Part shown: piece after piece, positions 42,708 to 51,477 of the stretch
Layout of the letters: every line of letters begins with the position of its first letter
How positions within the stretch are numbered: position 1 is the first letter of the stretch
DNA from: an uncultured Verrucomicrobiota bacterium
GTDB lineage: Bacteria; Verrucomicrobiota; Verrucomicrobiia; Limisphaerales; UBA9464
Length of the DNA stretch: 64,000 nucleotides
Direction: 5' to 3'
Assembly: GCA_903907995.1 (NCBI GenBank)
Contig: CAIVQH010000024.1
Coordinates: forward strand, 62,001 to 126,000
Notes under the pieces: generated by a model
Told to the model about the DNA's origin: nothing
The model's input: only the letters and a program-made list of their open reading frames with translations
Database searches by the model: none
Program-made: the position numbers and the translations under genes

Positions 42708-44921
42708 TTGAAACCCCTGCATCAGGTTAAGAATTCCTTCGCCAGCCTTCTCGGCCTGCTGGCGCTGCTGGTTGCCGGTCCGGTCCAGGCGACCGAGTTC
42801 GGGGTGATGTGGGACTACCCGCGTACCGGAGAGCGCTGGACCGATCTCATGAGATCGTTGCGGACCAACGGCATCGAATGGGTGCGGATCGGGGCCGGAA
42901 CGCCGGTGCCTCCATTCAAACCGTCCGTGTTCTGGTGGCCTGCGGCGATGCCATACGGATCCACCCCCAGCGGCCCGATGATGCGACTGAGCGACGATCT
43001 CTGGTCGGTTTACTGGCAGGGCCGCACCAACGCGCCGCCGCAGTCCGCGGACGCGACCAGCTTCGAAATTGGTAACGAGCCGGACCTGTATTTTACCTCC
43101 GACCTGCCCGACCGCATGGCCGCCACGCTGAAGGCCGCCTGGTGGGGCTTGAAACAGGGCCATCCTGAACGAGCCGTGCTGATGCCGAGCCTCGCCACCG
43201 CCCCCGGGCCCTATGCCGAACAGCTTCTGAACAACGGCATCGGCCGCTACACCGACGGATGGAACGTGCATTTCTACGGCTGGGCGCAGGATTTTGCCGG
43301 GATGATCCGGGCGCATCGGCAGTTGCTGGCCAAGTCTGGGCGGGCCGATCTCCCCCTGTGGGTCACTGAGTTCGGTTTTGCCGATCTTCCCGCCGGGAAC
43401 GCGGTCAATGCAACCTTGCTGGCGCGTCAAAGGACGTTCTTTGAACGCGTGGCCGCAGAAGGGGCGGCGCTGGGGATCGCCAAACAATGGGCCTTCATGC
43501 TGCCGTCCTTCGTCGAGGCCGGACTCGACTTTGGCCTGCTCACGCCCGAGCTGGAGCCACGACCGTCGTTGCAAGGCCTGCTGGCCTGCACCCGGCTGCT
43601 GCACGGGGCGGAACCGCGCTATCGACTGGTGTTCCGAGCCACCGGCGACTGCGTGGGATATGTGTTTCGGCTGCGCGCCCAGGCTGGGGGCAAATCGCGC
43701 TACGCCACGATCCTGTTCAGCCCTTCGCGACGGGCCGATTTTTCCCTCCCAATCCGCAGGGGTGAAACTTCCGCTGTCGATGGTCCGGCGTCGTCCCTGT
43801 TCCCGCTGAAGCTGCATTTCCCGGCTGACTTGGAGCCGGTGACAATCGGACTCGGCTCCGGGCAGCAGCCATGGTCCGGCACCGACCTGGCCGTCACGGT
43901 CAGTGCCGCCACCAACCTCTTTCTGCTCACACCGGAGCGCCGCTTCGAAGTCGCGGATTGCGACTGGGTTCCCCTGCCCCGCTCCCGCCCGCTGCGGCGG
44001 CTGTCGTTCCATCCGGAAGTGGTGCGGGATTTTTCGCGTCAGGCCGCAGCCGTTCCCAGCCCCGTGATCGCCAGCCTGCGCCCCTTGGGTACCGATGTGG
44101 TCGCCGACAAGGGAGCCCTCGCCTACCGCTATCCCACGGAAGTGCCGCTGCGGTTTGAACTGCGCTGGCACAACTTCTCGGAACAGGTCCAACGGGGTAC
44201 CTGGGCGCTACGCCTGCCCGCCGGCTGGCAGCTCGAATCGCCAGCAGCCATCGCCGGCGAACTGACGCTGCCTCCGTTGGCGGATTCCGCGAGAGTGTTG
44301 GTTTTGCGGCCTCCGGCAGGGATCAGTTCGGCCCGACGCGATCCTATCGCCTTGGAATGGCGGGGGGCCCGGGGTGAGACGGATCAAAGCGTCCTCCAGA
44401 TGGCGGCGACCGGCCCCGCTTCCGGTCCGAAGGAAGCATTCCCCCCGGACTGGCAGTCACCCGGTGACTCGACCATGCAGTGGGCGCGCCAAGAAACCGG
44501 TCCGAACACCCGGTTGTTGCCAACCAAATTGGCACCCGGCACCACCCCCGGCCTGCTTCTGCCCCTGCACGACTTACGCGGGCTGGCCGCCGATGACGTG
44601 CTGCGCCTGCAGCTCCGGGTGGTCGAGGCGTCCCGCCCCGTCTCGCTCCGGTTTGAACTCATCACTCCGCATCGCGAAGTGTTCCGCTACGGCGAAGACC
44701 AGCCGCTCGGTACGGAGTGGCAGGCCTTCGAATGGCGCGTTGGCGACCTCACGCCCACCTTCTGGTCCCACGTCGGCTCCGGCAATCCCACGGAATCCCG
44801 GTATCTGCGTCTCGGACTATTCGGCCTCGCCGAAGGCCAGGCGCTGGAAATGGCCCCCCTGGAACTCATCCGGGTGCCAGCCAGCCCGGAAAATAAAAAA
44901 GCCCCGCCGAAGCGAGGCTGA
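42708..44921 (+). CDS. Secreted glycoside-hydrolase-like protein (clan GH-A type barrel)
   Basis: 737 residues from a TTG start, with a signal peptide (SLLGLLALLVAGPVQA). The N-terminal barrel (about 30-300) shows the clan GH-A pattern: acid/base Glu124 in SFEIGNEPDLYF and nucleophile Glu221 in LPLWVTEFGFADL, with WNVHFYGW in between, resembling GH39/GH5-type glycosidases. The C-terminal half is beta-rich, probably carbohydrate-binding or accessory domains. It sits at the edge of an exopolysaccharide locus and may trim or release that polymer. The last codons overlap the terminator of the converging cluster. Exact GH family not determined. Confidence 0.72.
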   Translation: MKPLHQVKNSFASLLGLLALLVAGPVQATEFGVMWDYPRTGERWTDLMRSLRTNGIEWVRIGAGTPVPPFKPSVFWWPAAMPYGSTPSGPMMRLSDDLWSVYWQGRTNAPPQSADATSFEIGNEPDLYFTSDLPDRMAATLKAAWWGLKQGHPERAVLMPSLATAPGPYAEQLLNNGIGRYTDGWNVHFYGWAQDFAGMIRAHRQLLAKSGRADLPLWVTEFGFADLPAGNAVNATLLARQRTFFERVAAEGAALGIAKQWAFMLPSFVEAGLDFGLLTPELEPRPSLQGLLACTRLLHGAEPRYRLVFRATGDCVGYVFRLRAQAGGKSRYATILFSPSRRADFSLPIRRGETSAVDGPASSLFPLKLHFPADLEPVTIGLGSGQQPWSGTDLAVTVSAATNLFLLTPERRFEVADCDWVPLPRSRPLRRLSFHPEVVRDFSRQAAAVPSPVIASLRPLGTDVVADKGALAYRYPTEVPLRFELRWHNFSEQVQRGTWALRLPAGWQLESPAAIAGELTLPPLADSARVLVLRPPAGISSARRDPIALEWRGARGETDQSVLQMAATGPASGPKEAFPPDWQSPGDSTMQWARQETGPNTRLLPTKLAPGTTPGLLLPLHDLRGLAADDVLRLQLRVVEASRPVSLRFELITPHREVFRYGEDQPLGTEWQAFEWRVGDLTPTFWSHVGSGNPTESRYLRLGLFGLAEGQALEMAPLELIRVPASPENKKAPPKRG
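44889..44918 (-). terminator. Terminator of the minus-strand polysaccharide cluster
   Basis: On the minus strand GCCTCGC-TTCG-GCGGGGC (44918-44901) is followed by a T-run (44900-44889, TTTTTTATTTTC). It ends transcription of the epimerase gene at 44950. The element lies inside the last codons of the converging plus-strand gene, which encode NKKAPPKRG. Confidence 0.85.
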
Positions 44922-44949
44922 TGAATGCGGTGAAAACGGGTGATCCAGC

Positions 44950-45957
44950 TCAGTGGAAGCTCTGGACGACCTTGCCTTCCTTCTTGGCAATCATCTGGTC
45001 GTAGATCCAGCGGTAGGTCTTTTCCATGCCGTCGCGCAGCTTGGTGGAGGGTTCCCAGCCAAACGCTTTCTGGATGAGCGTGTTGTCGGAGTTGCGGCCG
45101 TTCACGCCCTTCGGGGCCTTCAGGTTGTAGGAGCGCTGGAGCCTGATCCCGGCGATCTCCTCGACGATGTCCACGAGCTGGTTGATGGACACGAGCTCGC
45201 TGCTGCCGATGTTGATCGGCTCGATGAAGTCGCTGTGCGTGAGCATCTGCGTGCCCTTGAGGCAGTCGTCGATGTACATGAACGAGCGCGTCTGCAGGCC
45301 GTCGCCCCAGATTTCGATGTCATGCTTCCCGCTGAGCTTGGCGGCGATGACCTTGCGGCAGGTCGCGGCCGGGGCCTTTTCACGGCCGCCATCGTAGGTG
45401 CCGAACGGGCCGTAAACGTTGTGGTAGCGGGCCACGCGGGTCCAGATGCCGTAGTCCTCCCGGAAGTGGCGGCACATGCGCTCGCTGAACAGCTTCTCCC
45501 AACCGTAGCCGTCCTCGGGCAGGGCGGGATAGGCGTCCTCCTCCTTGAGCGCGGTGACGTTGGGGTCGCGCTGCTTGTCGCCGTTGTAAACGCAGGCGCT
45601 CGAGGCGTAGAAAAAGCGCTGGATGCCGACGTCCTTCGCCGCGATCAGCAGGTGCGTGTTGATGAGCACGCTCAGCATGCACAGGGCCTTGTTGTTCTCG
45701 ATGAACCCCATGCCGCCCATGTCGGCCGCCAGGTTGTACACGGTGTGCGCGCCCTGAAGGGCCGCATAGCAGTTCGCCCTGTCATCGAGGTCGAGCACGA
45801 GGTTTTCGACATCCGTAAAGCGCTGGTACCAGCCGGTCTGCGGCTTGATGTCCACGGAACGGATGCGGGTGAAACCCTGACGACGGAGATCCCCCACCAG
45901 GTGGCCGCCGATGAAGCCGCCACCGCCACAAACTACCACGAGGTCATCTTTGTTCAT
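44950..45957 (-). CDS. GDP-mannose 3,5-epimerase-like sugar-nucleotide epimerase
   Basis: 335 residues from the ATG at 45957 (MNKDDLVVVCGGGGFIGGHL). Extended SDR with glycine motif GGGGFIG, SSACVYNGDK and the YxxxK pair in DGYGWEKLFSERMCRHF. The segments AADMGGMGFIENNKALCM and GTYDGGREKAPAATCRKV closely resemble GDP-mannose 3,5-epimerases, which convert GDP-D-mannose to GDP-L-galactose and GDP-L-gulose. The enzyme is best known from plants; bacterial copies are few. Last gene of the cluster, ended by the hairpin at 44889-44918. Substrate specificity is inferred. Confidence 0.85.
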   Translation of the reverse strand: MNKDDLVVVCGGGGFIGGHLVGDLRRQGFTRIRSVDIKPQTGWYQRFTDVENLVLDLDDRANCYAALQGAHTVYNLAADMGGMGFIENNKALCMLSVLINTHLLIAAKDVGIQRFFYASSACVYNGDKQRDPNVTALKEEDAYPALPEDGYGWEKLFSERMCRHFREDYGIWTRVARYHNVYGPFGTYDGGREKAPAATCRKVIAAKLSGKHDIEIWGDGLQTRSFMYIDDCLKGTQMLTHSDFIEPINIGSSELVSINQLVDIVEEIAGIRLQRSYNLKAPKGVNGRNSDNTLIQKAFGWEPSTKLRDGMEKTYRWIYDQMIAKKEGKVVQSFH

Positions 45958-45992
45958 ATTTGTGTTCACTGATAATGCAATTGCGCTGTCGC

Positions 45993-46958
45993 TTAAAAAT
46001 CGCCCGGACTTTCCCGCCGCCAATGCTTCAGCGAGGCCGGAAAGTCATAGCGGAATTCGAACCCGGAGTTGATCAGAAATTGTGGCACGATGTGCGTGGA
46101 GGTCGCCACCTTGCGCACCCGGGCCGGATGGACCGAGCTGCGGCCCCCGGTCAGCACCTGCACGGCGGACGCCGCGGCGACCAGCAGCGGCAGCGGGATG
46201 GTGAGGGTCGGTCCGCTTTTGCCGAACTCCTGCTTCACCACCCGGACCAGGTCGCCCAGCTCCAGCGTTTCCCGCTCGACGTAGTTGTAGGCCAGCCGGC
46301 TTTCGGGACGGCCCATCACAAACTCGAAGCTGTCCAGCAGCCCCTCGATGTAGCCGTAGCTCTTGCGCAGGCGCTTGCTGGCGGGAAAGAGGAAATAGCC
46401 CCGGTTCACCGCCCGGATCATGCGCAGGATGTTGCCCGGATCGCCGGGGCCGTAGATCACGCCCGGACGGCACACGAGCAGGCGGCGCCCGGCACCCGCC
46501 CGCTGCCAGATTTCATGGATCAGCTCCGCCGACAGCTTGCTGATGCCGTAGGCGCTGACCGGGTGCAGGGGTGAGGATTCCGAGGTCGCGCGCGGCGTGG
46601 GGCCGTAGGTCGCGATGCTGCTGGTGAACAGGATGTTGGTGCATCCGGTCTGCTCGGCGTACTCGCACACATGGCGCGCGCCGGGCAGGTTGGTGTCGAA
46701 ATACTCCTCTCGTTCGTGACCCGGTTCCCGGTGAACCGCCGCGAAATTGAAGATCCAATCAGGCTTCAGCTCGCCCAACTGCGGCGCGATGGGCTGGCGC
46801 ACGTCACAGATGCGGAACTCGGCTCCCTTCGGTAACGGCAGCGTCGGCGGCTTCCGATCGGCCAGGATGATGGCATCAAACCGCCCCGTGGCGGCAAGCC
46901 GGCAAGCCCAGCGAAAACCGATGTAGCCGGCCCCGCCCAGAATAACGCAGGTCGTCAT
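45993..46958 (-). CDS. NAD-dependent epimerase/dehydratase (extended SDR)
   Basis: 321 residues from the ATG at 46958 (MTTCVILGGAGYIGFRWACR), chosen because it starts directly at the nucleotide-binding motif and lies 11 bases after the upstream stop; an ATG at 46991 would overlap the glycosyltransferase gene. SDR marks: ADRKPP, NFAAVHREPGH, FTSSIATYGPT and YGISKLSAELIHE (YxxxK), CRPGVIYGPGDPGN. Substrate not predictable. Located between the WcaI-like glycosyltransferase and the GDP-mannose epimerase genes. Confidence 0.88.
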   Translation of the reverse strand: MTTCVILGGAGYIGFRWACRLAATGRFDAIILADRKPPTLPLPKGAEFRICDVRQPIAPQLGELKPDWIFNFAAVHREPGHEREEYFDTNLPGARHVCEYAEQTGCTNILFTSSIATYGPTPRATSESSPLHPVSAYGISKLSAELIHEIWQRAGAGRRLLVCRPGVIYGPGDPGNILRMIRAVNRGYFLFPASKRLRKSYGYIEGLLDSFEFVMGRPESRLAYNYVERETLELGDLVRVVKQEFGKSGPTLTIPLPLLVAAASAVQVLTGGRSSVHPARVRKVATSTHIVPQFLINSGFEFRYDFPASLKHWRRESPGDF

Positions 46959-46968
46959 CGCCAGTGCT

Positions 46969-48213
46969 TCAGGGCTGGGCGTTTTTGCCACCGGTTACGG
47001 CTTCCTTGATCCACGACAGAAACCGGCTCAGCACGGTTTCCCGGTCAAACTGGCCGACCGCATTCCGGGCATTTTTGCCCAGCTCCTCCAGCAGTGCCGG
47101 ATTTTCCTGCAGCCGCCGGACCGCCTGGGCCAGCTCGCCGATGTCGCCGGCGCTGGCGGTCAGACCGCACTGATGCCGGCGGACAAAGGTGGACAGTTCC
47201 GACTCGTGATCCGCCGAGATCAGCACCGGCTTGGACATGGCCATGATGCCCAGCAGCTTGGAAGGGAAGAACACGTTGCCCGTGCCCTTGCGCTGCGCGA
47301 TGAAGGAAACTTGAATGTCGGCCAGCAGGTCGAAGTAATCCTCCTGCGAAAGGAACGGGAGGAAGGTCAGGTTCTTCAGATTTTTCTCCCCCGCCAACTT
47401 GATCAGCCGGTCCTTGTCCGCACCGTCGCCCGCGATGACCACGTGAATGGCCTCCACGGATTGCAGCGCCTCAGCCATGGAGATCAGCACCTCCACGCCC
47501 TGCTTCACGCCCATGTTGCCAGCGTAAGCGATGATCCATTTCCCGGCCAGCGCGGGATGCCGGGCGAGAAAGCGTCCGGTCGGCCGCGCGCGGCCCGTTT
47601 CCGCCACGTTGATCCAGTTGTAATACAGGCCGAGCTTTTCCCGGGGAATGCCCTTCTGGACCAGCCGCTCCCGCATGCCCTCCGTGATGGTGGCCACGTG
47701 GTCGGAGTGCCGGTAGATGAAGTTCTCAGCCCGGATCAGCGTGCGGGTCATGAACCCCTCCTTTACCATGCCGAGCGACAGCGCCGCATCGGTCTGGAGG
47801 TCCTGGATGTGGAAGACCAACTTGGCACCCCACAGCCATTTGAAAATGACCCCCACGAGTCCCAGCGTCAGCGGTGGCGAGATGATGACGATGCAGTCCT
47901 GCCGGCCGGCGCGCAGAAAGTTGAGAAAGGCAAAGCTGCTGAACGTCAGCTCATGGATGATGCGCTTCGCGGTGGTGACTTTCTGCGGCACATACAGGTA
48001 ACCCCGCAACGCCCTGACTCCTTTGAAGGTTTCCTGCCGAAACAGCTTCCCCTTGTCCTCCGGCAATTTTACCCAGGTGGGATAATAGGAAAAGCCGGTC
48101 ACCATGGTCACTTGCTGCTGCTTTTCCGCGAAGTAGATCGGCAAATCCGTGGAATAAAGCGCGATTCCGCTGTGGTCCGGATGAAAGTTGATGCTCGAAA
48201 CCAGTATTTTCAC
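46969..48213 (-). CDS. Glycosyltransferase family 4, WcaI-like
   Basis: 414 residues with the two-domain GT-B arrangement. The N-terminus MKILVSSINFHPDHSGIALY and the segment SYYPTWVKLPEDKGKLFRQE match the WcaI-type colanic-acid glycosyltransferases. The donor-binding C-terminal domain shows IIAYAGNMGVKQGVEVLI and FFPSKLLGIMAMSKPVLISAD, with the conserved EX7E-like region here as KLLGIMAMSKPV. It transfers a sugar onto the growing repeat unit at the inner membrane. It precedes two sugar-nucleotide epimerase genes. Confidence 0.9.
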   Translation of the reverse strand: MKILVSSINFHPDHSGIALYSTDLPIYFAEKQQQVTMVTGFSYYPTWVKLPEDKGKLFRQETFKGVRALRGYLYVPQKVTTAKRIIHELTFSSFAFLNFLRAGRQDCIVIISPPLTLGLVGVIFKWLWGAKLVFHIQDLQTDAALSLGMVKEGFMTRTLIRAENFIYRHSDHVATITEGMRERLVQKGIPREKLGLYYNWINVAETGRARPTGRFLARHPALAGKWIIAYAGNMGVKQGVEVLISMAEALQSVEAIHVVIAGDGADKDRLIKLAGEKNLKNLTFLPFLSQEDYFDLLADIQVSFIAQRKGTGNVFFPSKLLGIMAMSKPVLISADHESELSTFVRRHQCGLTASAGDIGELAQAVRRLQENPALLEELGKNARNAVGQFDRETVLSRFLSWIKEAVTGGKNAQP

Positions 48214-48295
48214 TCGGGAGGAAACGGAGGTGACTTCAGGGCCACCGGGGAAACTGCGATCGGAGTAGTTGGTGGGACAGCGATGTTCTGCGGGC

Positions 48296-48886
48296 TCACT
48301 CCTTGGGTGCTTCCGGGACGGCCCCGGCCCGGCGGCGGGCCAGCCAGCGGCGAAGCAGGGCGATCATCAATCCCAAGGCCGCCAGCGCGGAGACGCCGAG
48401 CAACAGCTTCCAGGCGGAGCTTTGCTGTAGGGACTGGCCCAGCCAGACGAAACCCAGCGTATAGATTGATTGTACGGCGATCGAAATGAGGAGGTAACGG
48501 CGGAAGTTCACCTCCGCGAGGCCGAGCAGGTAGTTCTGCACCACCAGCGGCATTCCCGGCGTGACGCGAAACAGCAGGATGAACGGAATCTCATCGGCTG
48601 CGGCCAGCTTCGGAATGGAATATCCCCGCCGTGTGAGCCAGCCGGACAACGGCACCCGCAGCCAGCGCCGGGACAGCCAATAGCCCAGGGTGAAGTTGAC
48701 GATCAGCCCGGCGAGGGCGAGCGCGAAGCCCCGCGCCGTGCCCATGCGCACGCCCGCCGCGATCAGCAGCGGACTGGCCGGCACGCCGACGAGCGGCAGC
48801 AGCGCGATGGCCAGGAATATGAGCGCCGGATGCGCCGTCCCCAGCGCGTCCATCACCGAATGCCAGACGTGAACAATGGTCTCCAC
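48296..48886 (-). CDS. VTT-domain (TVP38/DedA-like) membrane protein
   Basis: About 196 residues from a GTG at 48886, five bases after the stop of the upstream methyltransferase gene; an in-frame ATG at 48853 would give a shorter form. Several membrane helices are evident: HPALIFLAIALLPLVGVPAS, FALALAGLIVNFTLGYWLS and a C-terminal WKLLLGVSALAALGLMIALL. The conserved VTT-domain stretch is FRVTPGMPLVVQNYLLGLAEVNFRRY, of the SNARE-associated/TVP38 family, proteins recently linked to lipid scrambling or flipping. In a polysaccharide cluster it might help move undecaprenyl phosphate; inference only. Confidence 0.82.
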   Translation of the reverse strand: METIVHVWHSVMDALGTAHPALIFLAIALLPLVGVPASPLLIAAGVRMGTARGFALALAGLIVNFTLGYWLSRRWLRVPLSGWLTRRGYSIPKLAAADEIPFILLFRVTPGMPLVVQNYLLGLAEVNFRRYLLISIAVQSIYTLGFVWLGQSLQQSSAWKLLLGVSALAALGLMIALLRRWLARRRAGAVPEAPKE

Positions 48887-48891
48887 ACGAT

Positions 48892-49563
48892 TCAGGTGAG
48901 CGGCTTGCGCGCGACGACGAGGAACTGCCGGCCCTTCACCCACCAGAGCCAGGGCAGCGCAAGGTACAGCCGCACCAAGGCGACCGGGTACTCCGGCGCA
49001 TTCACCAGCGTGTAGGGCAGAAACCGGGCGACGACATGTTCAAGACCGAACCCCTCGATCTCCAGCGCCTCGCCCAGTGACGCCTCCGTGAGGATCGTGT
49101 GGTGGTCGAAAAAGTCCCAGTACTGGCCGGGCAGATACTTGATGTTCGGCCCCATCGCAATGAGTCGGCCACCCGGTTTCAGGCAGCGGAACGCCTGCCG
49201 CAGCGTGCGCTTGAGGCAGGCCTTGTCCGGGAGGTGTTCGAAGAAATTGCTGGTGAAGACCACATCCAGCGAGCCATCCGGCAGCGGCCAGACGGCGGAA
49301 CAGTCCTGCTCCAAAAACGTGACGCCCTTCGCCAAGTGGTTCGGCGCGTCCGGGTTCAGATCCATCGCCCATTTCCGCCCCGCGACGATGTTGTTGCTGA
49401 ACTCGCCGTAACCGCAGCCGAGGTCGAGCACCGCCGCATCCGGCGCGATCCACCGGCTGAAAAACGATGCCGTGAGCACCTGCCACACGCGGTTGCGATA
49501 GGCCGCCGTCTGGCTGAAGCGCCGGTGGTAGATTTTCTGGAGGTCTTGGGCGTTCTCAGCCAT
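48892..49563 (-). CDS. Class I SAM-dependent methyltransferase
   Basis: 223 residues. The SAM-binding motif I is VLDLGCGYGEFSNNI near residue 46, with WAMDLNPDAP as the next acidic strand and LDVVFTSNFFEHLPD as motif III/IV-type segment; the end LPWLWWVKGRQFLVVARK is hydrophobic. Probably methylates a sugar or lipid-linked intermediate of the exopolysaccharide. Located between the CDP-paratose-epimerase-like and the VTT gene, with short spacers. Confidence 0.9.
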   Translation of the reverse strand: MAENAQDLQKIYHRRFSQTAAYRNRVWQVLTASFFSRWIAPDAAVLDLGCGYGEFSNNIVAGRKWAMDLNPDAPNHLAKGVTFLEQDCSAVWPLPDGSLDVVFTSNFFEHLPDKACLKRTLRQAFRCLKPGGRLIAMGPNIKYLPGQYWDFFDHHTILTEASLGEALEIEGFGLEHVVARFLPYTLVNAPEYPVALVRLYLALPWLWWVKGRQFLVVARKPLT

Positions 49564-49617
49564 GGCGAAGGCGACTCTGCGCCCAGAGGCGGGCGCGACG
49601 GAAGGGCCGAATGGCGC

Positions 49618-50679
49618 TCACTTCGCCGTGCGTTTCAGCCACGACTGGTAAATCTCCTCGAACGTGGTGCGCAGGTTCTTGGTGATGTCCCAGCCGGGGT
49701 AGTGGGCCTTGAGCTTGTCGAGGTTCGAAATGTAGCAGATGTGGTCGCCCTGCCGGTTCTGGTCCACGTACTCGTGGCTCATCTTCTTGCCCGAGATTTC
49801 CGAGATGAGCGCGAACGCCTCGAGGATCGAGACGGAATTGTCGCGACCGCCGCCAAGGTTGTACACCTCGCCCTTGCGCGGGGACTCGATGAAGTGCCGC
49901 ATGAACTGCACAACGTCGTAGCTGTGGATGTTGTCTCGGACCTGCTTGCCCTTGTAGCCGAAGACCCGGTAGGTCTTGCCCTCAAGGTTGCACCGGATGA
50001 GGTAGCTCAGGAAGCCGTGCAGCTCCACGCCGCTGTGGTTCGGGCCGGTGAGGCACCCGCCGCGCAGGCAGCAGGTCGGCATGCCGAAGTAGCGGCCGTA
50101 CTCCTGCACCATCACGTCCGCCGCGACCTTTGAGGCACCGAACAGCGAGTGCTTCGACTGGTCGATGCGGAAGGTCTCCCTGATTCCGTCGGCATAGGCC
50201 GGATCGGCGTAGTCCCAGCGGGTGGGCAGCTCGCTGAGCGCGATCTCGTTGGGTGCGTCGCCATAGACCTTGTTCGTGCTCATGTGCACGAAGGGTGAGT
50301 CCGGGCAGGCCAGCCGCGCGGCCTCCAGCATGTTCAGCGTGCCCACGGCGTTCACGTCGAAGTCGTCAAACGGCCGGCTCGCCGCCAGGTCATGGCTCGG
50401 CTGCGCGGCGGTGTGCACGGTGGCGGTGGGCTTCACCTCCTGCAGCAGCGCCTTCACCGCTTCCCGGTTCCGGATGTCCACCTCGTGGTGGCGGAAGTTG
50501 GACCACGTTTCCCGGAGCCGGCCCAGGTTCCAGCGCGTGTCACCCTGCGGCCCGAAGAAATCGGCGCGCATGTTGTTATCCACGCCATGGACTTCCCAGC
50601 CGCTCGCCGCGAAATAGGCGACGACTTCACTGCCAATGAGGCCGCTGGAACCGGTGACGAGCAACTTTTTCACATTCAT
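49618..50679 (-). CDS. CDP-paratose 2-epimerase-like sugar-nucleotide epimerase
   Basis: 353 residues, extended SDR with [14 protein letters not shown] at the N-terminus and the segments [39 protein letters not shown] and [20 protein letters not shown]. The long stretch [20 protein letters not shown] is characteristic, from memory, of CDP-paratose 2-epimerases (tyvelose synthesis). The catalytic tyrosine position reads FGASK rather than YxxxK. It may make a dideoxy or other unusual hexose for the exopolysaccharide. No CDP-glucose dehydratase gene is present, so the substrate is not settled. Confidence 0.83.
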   Translation of the reverse strand: MNVKKLLVTGSSGLIGSEVVAYFAASGWEVHGVDNNMRADFFGPQGDTRWNLGRLRETWSNFRHHEVDIRNREAVKALLQEVKPTATVHTAAQPSHDLAASRPFDDFDVNAVGTLNMLEAARLACPDSPFVHMSTNKVYGDAPNEIALSELPTRWDYADPAYADGIRETFRIDQSKHSLFGASKVAADVMVQEYGRYFGMPTCCLRGGCLTGPNHSGVELHGFLSYLIRCNLEGKTYRVFGYKGKQVRDNIHSYDVVQFMRHFIESPRKGEVYNLGGGRDNSVSILEAFALISEISGKKMSHEYVDQNRQGDHICYISNLDKLKAHYPGWDITKNLRTTFEEIYQSWLKRTAK

Positions 50680-50753
50680 GCTTTGGTTAAAATCGGGAGG
50701 GCGAAAAACGGCTCAGACTTTTTGCAGATTTGGGATGACCAGCCGGATGGCGA

Positions 50754-51359
50754 TCAAGCCGCGGCGTTCGCGTCTGCCCACCGGTGGCGGACCGGAACAC
50801 AGGGATTGCCCTGGCAGACCATGCCCGCCGGCAGATCCCGCACCACGACCGAACCGGCGGTGATGACGGCATCCGTGCCGATGGTCAGGCCGGGGGCGAC
50901 GAAGCTTTGCGCACCGATCCACACGCCATCCCCGAGCGTGATCGGGGCGTTGCGGTAGGCCATGTCAGGCCGCCGGTAGTCGTGGTTGCCGGCACAGAGA
51001 AAGGCCCGTTGTGACAGGCAGCAGTGCGCCCCGATGGTCACCGGCTCAAAATTGTAAATGCACACTTCCTCACCCACCCAGGTGTGGTCACCCACCGTGA
51101 GTTTCCAGGGAAAATGGACGTTCACGCGGGGCTTCCAATAGACCCCCTCGCCAACGTTGGCCCCAAAGCAGCGCAGCAGCAGCGAGCGCCAGCCCGAGGG
51201 CCAGGGCAGCGGGGACAGGAAGAACATGCACTTGACGAGGTACCACAGCGCGAACACCCAGCCCGGACGGCCCACGGAGAAACCACGGGAGGCGTCGAAC
51301 AGGTCGTTGCGCACCCGGGTGGCCATTGGATCAGACGGCATGGGGCTGATGGGTTCCAA
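50754..51359 (-). CDS. WcaF-like hexapeptide-repeat acetyltransferase
   Basis: 201 residues of the WcaF/colanic-acid acetyltransferase type: VFALWYLVKCMFFLSPLPWP near the start, then left-handed beta-helix hexapeptide repeats (VGEGVYWKPRVNVHFPWKL, IGAQSFVAPGLTIGTDAVI, AGSVVVRDLPAGM) and the active-site-like AGNHDYRRPDM. It would O-acetylate a sugar of the polymer using acetyl-CoA. Alternative internal starts at 51341 and 51326 are possible. Confidence 0.9.
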   Translation of the reverse strand: MEPISPMPSDPMATRVRNDLFDASRGFSVGRPGWVFALWYLVKCMFFLSPLPWPSGWRSLLLRCFGANVGEGVYWKPRVNVHFPWKLTVGDHTWVGEEVCIYNFEPVTIGAHCCLSQRAFLCAGNHDYRRPDMAYRNAPITLGDGVWIGAQSFVAPGLTIGTDAVITAGSVVVRDLPAGMVCQGNPCVPVRHRWADANAAA

Positions 51360-51477
51360 AGATTGACATTGTCACGCCGCCTCCCCTTTCCCGTCACTTC
51401 CCAGATTGCGTCTTCACCGGAGGCAAAATTGGATACAGGTGTTCCCGGGCCGGATCGCGCTTCGGTGAGCTGTGCGG

